From contig CAJUQF010000085.1 of assembly GCA_910588315.1 (NCBI GenBank), positions 1 to 8,928 of the forward strand: a stretch of 8,928 nucleotides of DNA. The letters are read 5' to 3'. The notes beneath the pieces are model-generated. The model saw only the letters and a list, made by a program, of their open reading frames with translations. It was not told the origin of the DNA and made no database searches. This DNA comes from an uncultured Christensenellaceae bacterium. Lineage in GTDB: Bacteria; Bacillota; Clostridia; Christensenellales; Pumilibacteraceae. Shown in pieces: positions 5,245-8,928 of this stretch (positions are counted from its first letter, which is position 1; every line of letters starts with the position of its first letter). Both the position numbers and the translations under genes were made by a program.

Positions 5245-6870
5245 GTGTGTACGTTTGAACTGCTGGGGTCGCCGTCGTTTTCGAGCGGTCAGCTCGGTTT
5301 GATAATCATAATAGCGGCGGTATTGTTCTGCGTTTTGGCGGTCAATGCTGTTTTGCTTTTTTTGTTTTTCAAACGCAAAAAAAAGCGTCGGCTCGTTACC
5401 GCTGAGTTGCAGCGCCGCCGCGAACGGCTGCTGGAAGAACTGTACAGTCTCGGACTGAAATCGGAAGAAGATTTTGCGCACGAAGAATCGGACGACGAAA
5501 TCGAATCGGAAGACGTCGTCGACGAAGAACTTTATGACGATGATTTCGACAGTAAGACGGATAGCGATACCGACGACGAACCGGAAGCGGGCGACGACGT
5601 CGAAACGGAATCCGACGAGACCGATGCCGCTGCGGAAGAATCCGCCATAGAAACCGCGGATCGATCGGAAGCGTACGCCGGTAATACCGAGATACTCGCA
5701 GTCCGCGATATGTCGCCGCTTATGCGGGAGAAATTCGGATTCTCCGGCCGCGAGTATGATCGTAAACGCTTTTACGTGCGTACCCGTCGCGGGTTCGAAG
5801 GTTTATTGCGAACATCGTCCGCGGAGATCAAAGCGCGGTATCGCGGTGTGATGAACGAATTCATGCGGTTTGCCAAGCTCGGAACGAAACGCAGTTTTCG
5901 TCAGGAACGTATATATGCCGGCAGAAAAACGCTGGCGTTGCTGTTGTTTCGCGGCAAAACCCTCTGCATCGCATTGGCGCTCGATCCCAAGCAATACGAA
6001 AATACAAAATACCGCGGTATAGACAAATCGGATAAAAAGCGTTTCGTAAAGACACCTATGCTCGTAAAACTGTCGTCGGCGAGAAAACTTAAATACGCCG
6101 TAGAACTTATCGACAAGCTCGCCGAGATCAACGGTATAACGCTCGGCGACTTGCGACAGGTAAAATACGATCTGCGCGCAAAAAGCCGCAACGATCTGTA
6201 TGCTTGCGGTCAGCTTAAAATATTTGTTATAGGCGAGGCGCCGGAACTCGACGTCGGCGGTGAGACCGACGAATCAATGCCGAGGAGTCTCAAAATACTT
6301 GCGGTCTCGGATATGTCGGCGGCAATGCGGCAAAAGTTCGGGTTGACCGATCGCGTATTCGACGGCAGAAAGTATTTCGTGCGGTACGGATACGGATTCG
6401 AGGCGAAATTGCGCATGTCCGGCGACGACGTCAAGTCGCGTTACATATCGATCATCAACGAAATACTCTGCTATAAAAAGCTTTCGATCCGCGGCAGTTA
6501 TCGCGGATTGAGATTATGTTACAAGCGCAAAACCGTAGGACAACTACTGTTTAAGGGCAAAACTCTGTGCGTCGCGCTTGCGCTCGATCCCGAGATCTTT
6601 GCCGATACGAAGTATCGCGGCAAAGATATGCGTCATGTCAAACGATTTGCCGGTACTCCCATGTTCGTCAAGCTTTCGTCCGAACGCAGGCTCGGATATG
6701 CCAAATATCTTATAAATCGTTTGGCGGAAAATTTCTTGATGGAAATGAACGCCGTGCCTGCCGTATACGGCGGCGATCTGCAAGAACTCGGCATGCACGA
6801 GATGTTCGATGCCGGCATGCTCAAAATTTCGGTGGTTGGTGAAGCGCCGCAGGATATCGAAATCGAATGA
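5245..6870 (+). CDS. Membrane protein with two copies of an uncharacterised ~186-residue domain
   Basis: A 541-residue protein with a GTG start at 5245 and GGGGG (5235-5239) five bases upstream. One N-terminal membrane segment spans about residues 18-42, followed by the stop-transfer run KRKKKRR (43-49), so the bulk is predicted cytoplasmic. Residues 50-75 are helical and charged. Residues 75-145 are an extremely acidic Asp/Glu/Ser/Thr linker. Two tandem domains follow, at about 149-334 and 350-536. Both contain a DMS..MR.KFG start, an RY....NE helix, GKTLC.ALALDP, TKYRG.D, TPM.VKLSS.R.L.YA..LI..LAE and an end GEAP. I recall similar LALDP / TPMLVK / LKYA..LI domains in unannotated Clostridia proteins but know of no function. 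The stop overlaps the signal peptidase start by four bases (ATGA), so the two are translationally coupled. Confidence 0.85.
   Translation: MCTFELLGSPSFSSGQLGLIIIIAAVLFCVLAVNAVLLFLFFKRKKKRRLVTAELQRRRERLLEELYSLGLKSEEDFAHEESDDEIESEDVVDEELYDDDFDSKTDSDTDDEPEAGDDVETESDETDAAAEESAIETADRSEAYAGNTEILAVRDMSPLMREKFGFSGREYDRKRFYVRTRRGFEGLLRTSSAEIKARYRGVMNEFMRFAKLGTKRSFRQERIYAGRKTLALLLFRGKTLCIALALDPKQYENTKYRGIDKSDKKRFVKTPMLVKLSSARKLKYAVELIDKLAEINGITLGDLRQVKYDLRAKSRNDLYACGQLKIFVIGEAPELDVGGETDESMPRSLKILAVSDMSAAMRQKFGLTDRVFDGRKYFVRYGYGFEAKLRMSGDDVKSRYISIINEILCYKKLSIRGSYRGLRLCYKRKTVGQLLFKGKTLCVALALDPEIFADTKYRGKDMRHVKRFAGTPMFVKLSSERRLGYAKYLINRLAENFLMEMNAVPAVYGGDLQELGMHEMFDAGMLKISVVGEAPQDIEIE
5689..6246 (+). repeat. 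First copy of the duplicated protein domain
   Basis: Encodes residues 149-334 of the membrane protein, from EILAVRDMS to VIGEAPE. Relative to the second copy it lacks a short insertion near the end (MNAVPAVYGGD region of copy 2) and has its own LGDLRQ segment in that place. The duplication is clear at protein level but diverged in DNA, so it is old rather than recent. Confidence 0.85.
6292..6852 (+). repeat. Second copy of the duplicated protein domain
   Basis: Encodes residues 350-536, from KILAVSDMS to VVGEAPQ, separated from copy 1 by a 15-residue acidic linker. The GKTLC.ALALDP, TKYRG.D and TPM.VKLSS blocks occur in the same order and spacing as in copy 1. Confidence 0.85.
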
Positions 6871-7931
6871 AACGAAGCATGCGCGAAAAGAAAAATAAAG
6901 CGGCCGAGGAATGCGTAAAAACCGAGCGGTCGTGCGGCGACGGTGCGGACACGGAGAGCCAAACGGCAAAAGACGCAAGCGTCAGGCTCGAAGACGGAGC
7001 CGATGCCCGCAATGCGGAAATCGATCCGAATGCAAAGGAGACAAGACCGAAGCTCACGGCCGCAGAGAAAGTTCGTAAAGGCTTTTCGATTGCTCTTGAC
7101 GTTTTGATGTATCTGTTTCTTGCGGCGGCTGTATTTATCGTTGTCATGGTCATTTCTTCGAGTAAGAACAGCGACGGGGCTATAAACATGTTCGGTTACG
7201 AAATGCGTATAATCGCGTCGTCGTCGATGGAGAAGAGCAGCCACAGCGTGAACGTCGATAAGTACGATATCAAGGACCTTAAAGTAAAATCAATGGTGTT
7301 TATCGAACGCAAACCGGAGAAAGAGTCGGAGCAAAACGCTTGGTACGGTAAACTGAAAGTCGGAGATGTTTTGACGTTTGCTTACTACGAAGGTTTGTCG
7401 CAGAACGTAATAACACATAGGATCGTGTCTATCGACAAGACAAGATCAGGCGGATATAAGATAAGTCTGCAAGGCGATAACCGCACGGTCGACAAAGACG
7501 GTAACGTCGTCGACGTCAAGACGCAAACGATATATACGTCGCCCGACGATTATACTTCGGACCGCGACAGATTCGGTTATATCATAGGCAAGGTAGTCGG
7601 CAACAGCACGTTTATCGGTTACGTCGTATATGCGGTCAGACAGCCCGTAGGCATGATACTTATCGTAATAGTACCTTGTACGATAATCATAATTTGGCAG
7701 ATCGTGCGGGTCATTCTCGTCTTTTCGGAAGACAAAAAAAACAAACAGAAGGTCGCGCTCGAATCGGCAGAGCAGCAAGCCGAACGAGAATGTGCGGAGC
7801 GAGAGAAACAGGCTCGCGAACTCGATGAATTAAGGCGCCGTGTCGCCGAACTCGAAGGCGCGCCCGCGTCGGATCCGCGCAATGAAGAAACGGAAGCGAA
7901 AGGAGACTGCGAATCGAACAATGTCCGATGA
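6867..7931 (+). CDS. SipW/archaeal-type signal peptidase I with C-terminal coiled coil
   Basis: A membrane serine protease that removes signal peptides at the outer face of the membrane. The protein has 354 residues. A charged, low-complexity cytoplasmic tail (1-68) precedes membrane segment 1 (about 74-96). The catalytic Ser is S120 in S-S-S-M-E-K. The KVGDVLTF box follows. H184 in the T-H-R-I-V box replaces the Lys of the classical bacterial Ser-Lys enzymes, marking the S26B/ER-SipW class. D204 and D209 in the QGDNRTVD box complete the signature. Membrane segment 2 is about 261-285, and 288-331 is a charged coiled coil back in the cytoplasm. The usual Pro after SME is a Lys (K123), a notable deviation. 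It overlaps the upstream gene by 4 bases and the downstream gene by 11. SipW homologues process TasA-like fibre proteins, and the next gene resembles such a substrate. Confidence 0.92.
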   Translation: MKRSMREKKNKAAEECVKTERSCGDGADTESQTAKDASVRLEDGADARNAEIDPNAKETRPKLTAAEKVRKGFSIALDVLMYLFLAAAVFIVVMVISSSKNSDGAINMFGYEMRIIASSSMEKSSHSVNVDKYDIKDLKVKSMVFIERKPEKESEQNAWYGKLKVGDVLTFAYYEGLSQNVITHRIVSIDKTRSGGYKISLQGDNRTVDKDGNVVDVKTQTIYTSPDDYTSDRDRFGYIIGKVVGNSTFIGYVVYAVRQPVGMILIVIVPCTIIIIWQIVRVILVFSEDKKNKQKVALESAEQQAERECAEREKQARELDELRRRVAELEGAPASDPRNEETEAKGDCESNNVR

Positions 7932-8697
7932 AATCGAAAAAAACTCTGCAAATCGGATTTTGCCGGAATCCGATACGGCTCGATCTGCGGCAGACGAAAC
8001 GATAGCAAGCGACGTCGACCGTGGCGCCGATAAGAACCGCAGCGATAGCGCCGATTCGTCTGCGCGAGTCGAGCGCGGCAAAAAATCAGTTTGGATATCG
8101 GCAGCCGTAGTTGCGGCATGTATGATCTCGATAGTCGTTGCGCTGCTCGTCATATTCGTTCCCAACGACGGAAAAAGTTCGTCGTCTCACGTTAAAATCG
8201 ATAACGACACGACTGTTTCCGCAAGCGAACTCGATATCAAGCTTATAAGAGAAAAGCTGGAATGTCGTACTATCGGTCCGGACGGATTCATGACTGTAAC
8301 CGACGGCAGTTCGATACCGAAAGATTTTTCTCATTCCGACGAAAATATCTTCGGCATAAACTCGGCGCTTTTGATCGGACCGCGCTGTTATTTCGAGGCG
8401 CATATGGCGATATCCAATAACAAACCGTATGCTTTCGAATATTGGCTGGAGATAGTACCCGACGGCGATAAAAAACTTTTGGCAGATCAGTTGGAGCTGA
8501 CGGTAACCGTTGACGGCAAAACGGTCGTCAAACGTACGCTCGGCGATCGATCGACCACGGCAACGTTATCGTCGGCGCAGAGCGGAGATATTTCGAGATT
8601 CGTCGTTAAGCTCGAATATCTCGACGATGCGAACAACAATGCCACGCAAAATTCCACATTGACTTTTGACATGACGGTTCATGTCAGATCGATATAA
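7921..8697 (+). CDS. Type II membrane protein with TasA/camelysin-like ectodomain end
   Basis: A 258-residue protein starting at ATG 7921, inside the end of the signal peptidase gene (11-base overlap). AAAGGAG (7899-7905) lies 15 bases upstream, a long spacer, so coupling to the upstream gene probably aids initiation. In-frame ATGs at 7840 and 7882 lack binding sites and are deeper in the upstream gene. Residues 1-54 are a charged, Ser/Asp-rich cytoplasmic tail. A membrane segment spans about 57-80 and 82-258 are outside. The C-terminal half has beta-rich segments with an LELTVTVDGKTV strand, a DDANNNATQNSTLTFDMTV run and a VHVRSI end. This resembles the final strands of TasA/CalY-like SipW substrates (a dispersed D..NN.AQ...TFD...V pattern). 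The similarity is by eye. No clear signal peptidase cleavage motif is seen after the membrane segment, so it may remain anchored. Confidence 0.8.
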   Translation: MSDEIEKNSANRILPESDTARSAADETIASDVDRGADKNRSDSADSSARVERGKKSVWISAAVVAACMISIVVALLVIFVPNDGKSSSSHVKIDNDTTVSASELDIKLIREKLECRTIGPDGFMTVTDGSSIPKDFSHSDENIFGINSALLIGPRCYFEAHMAISNNKPYAFEYWLEIVPDGDKKLLADQLELTVTVDGKTVVKRTLGDRSTTATLSSAQSGDISRFVVKLEYLDDANNNATQNSTLTFDMTVHVRSI

Positions 8698-8711
8698 GCG
8701 GCGGTGATACA

Positions 8712-8928
8712 ATGAAAAAAAGCATAAAATTATTGACCGCAACGACTGCGGCGGTCATAGCGATAGGTTGCGCGACCGGCGCTACGATAGCCGTTAACGC
8801 CGTTTCCGATTCGGCGCGTTTGGATTCGACGGCCGGGGTTTCTACCGTCGGCGCACCGGAGCTGACAGTCGTCGCCGACGGTTTGCGGGCATATTCCGCG
8901 GTTGTCGCGCAAGATACCGATACCGATA
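8712..8928 (+). CDS. 5' part of an exported protein with a signal peptide (runs off the window)
   Basis: The frame opens at ATG 8712, 14 bases after the previous stop, with the weak ribosome binding site GCGGTG at 8701-8706, and remains open to the last base, giving 72 residues. The N-terminus MKKSIKLLTATTAAVIAIGC is a typical positive-plus-hydrophobic signal sequence. Two processing sites are possible: a lipobox-like A-I-G-C20, or standard cleavage after AVNA at about residue 30. The visible mature part is rich in Ser, Thr, Ala, Val and Asp with no recognisable motif. The position after a SipW-type peptidase makes it a candidate substrate. Family not recognised. Confidence 0.75.
   Translation, partial: MKKSIKLLTATTAAVIAIGCATGATIAVNAVSDSARLDSTAGVSTVGAPELTVVADGLRAYSAVVAQDTDTD

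Noticed and set aside
1..8928. tRNA, rRNA, CRISPR, insertion sequence or phage attachment features
   Set aside because: No cloverleaf, regularly spaced repeats, transposase motifs or terminal inverted repeats were found. The frequent CGATCG/TCGATC words look like codon and composition bias.

Overview
The window looks like a chromosomal segment of an anaerobic Bacillota, most likely class Clostridia. Support comes from a Firmicutes-style 6S RNA, a two-gene NfnAB-type (GltA-like) flavoenzyme pair, a DUF6062-type protein, AAGGAGG-type ribosome binding sites and a SipW/archaeal-type signal peptidase. Genus cannot be read from the sequence. Coding density is high and I see no insertion sequence, CRISPR array, tRNA or rRNA. 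Left part (1-1429): the 3' end of an unrecognised plus-strand gene (2-367) meets a convergent 6S RNA gene (390-625, minus) at a shared hairpin. The 6S RNA has a near-consensus promoter at 632-660. Behind it lies a minus-strand DUF6062 protein with two CxxC/CxxH metal-binding modules (770-1429). An unexplained, well-formed plus-strand promoter (704-732) points into the 3' end of that gene. Middle part (1430-4880): a divergent intergenic region with a small inverted repeat precedes a membrane-anchored protein with a SPOR-like domain (1526-2233). A 361-base gap then holds a probable promoter with 9-bp direct repeats and an AT-rich palindrome. It drives nfnA-nfnB (2595-4825), closed by a clear terminator at 4844-4883. 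The Nfn pair would couple NADH, NADPH and ferredoxin pools by flavin-based electron bifurcation. Right part (4902-8928): an extended -10 promoter starts a tightly packed plus-strand operon that runs off the window. Its genes are a small coiled-coil protein (5008-5232), a membrane protein with two copies of a ~186-residue domain of unknown function (5245-6870), a SipW-type signal peptidase with a C-terminal coiled coil (6867-7931), a type II membrane protein whose ectodomain ends like TasA/camelysin-type SipW substrates (7921-8697), and the start of an exported protein (8712 onward). Overlapping genes suggest a translationally coupled unit, plausibly a dedicated export and surface-assembly system. 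This operon is the part most likely to be undescribed; its function is inferred only from the signal peptidase and the shape of its neighbours.
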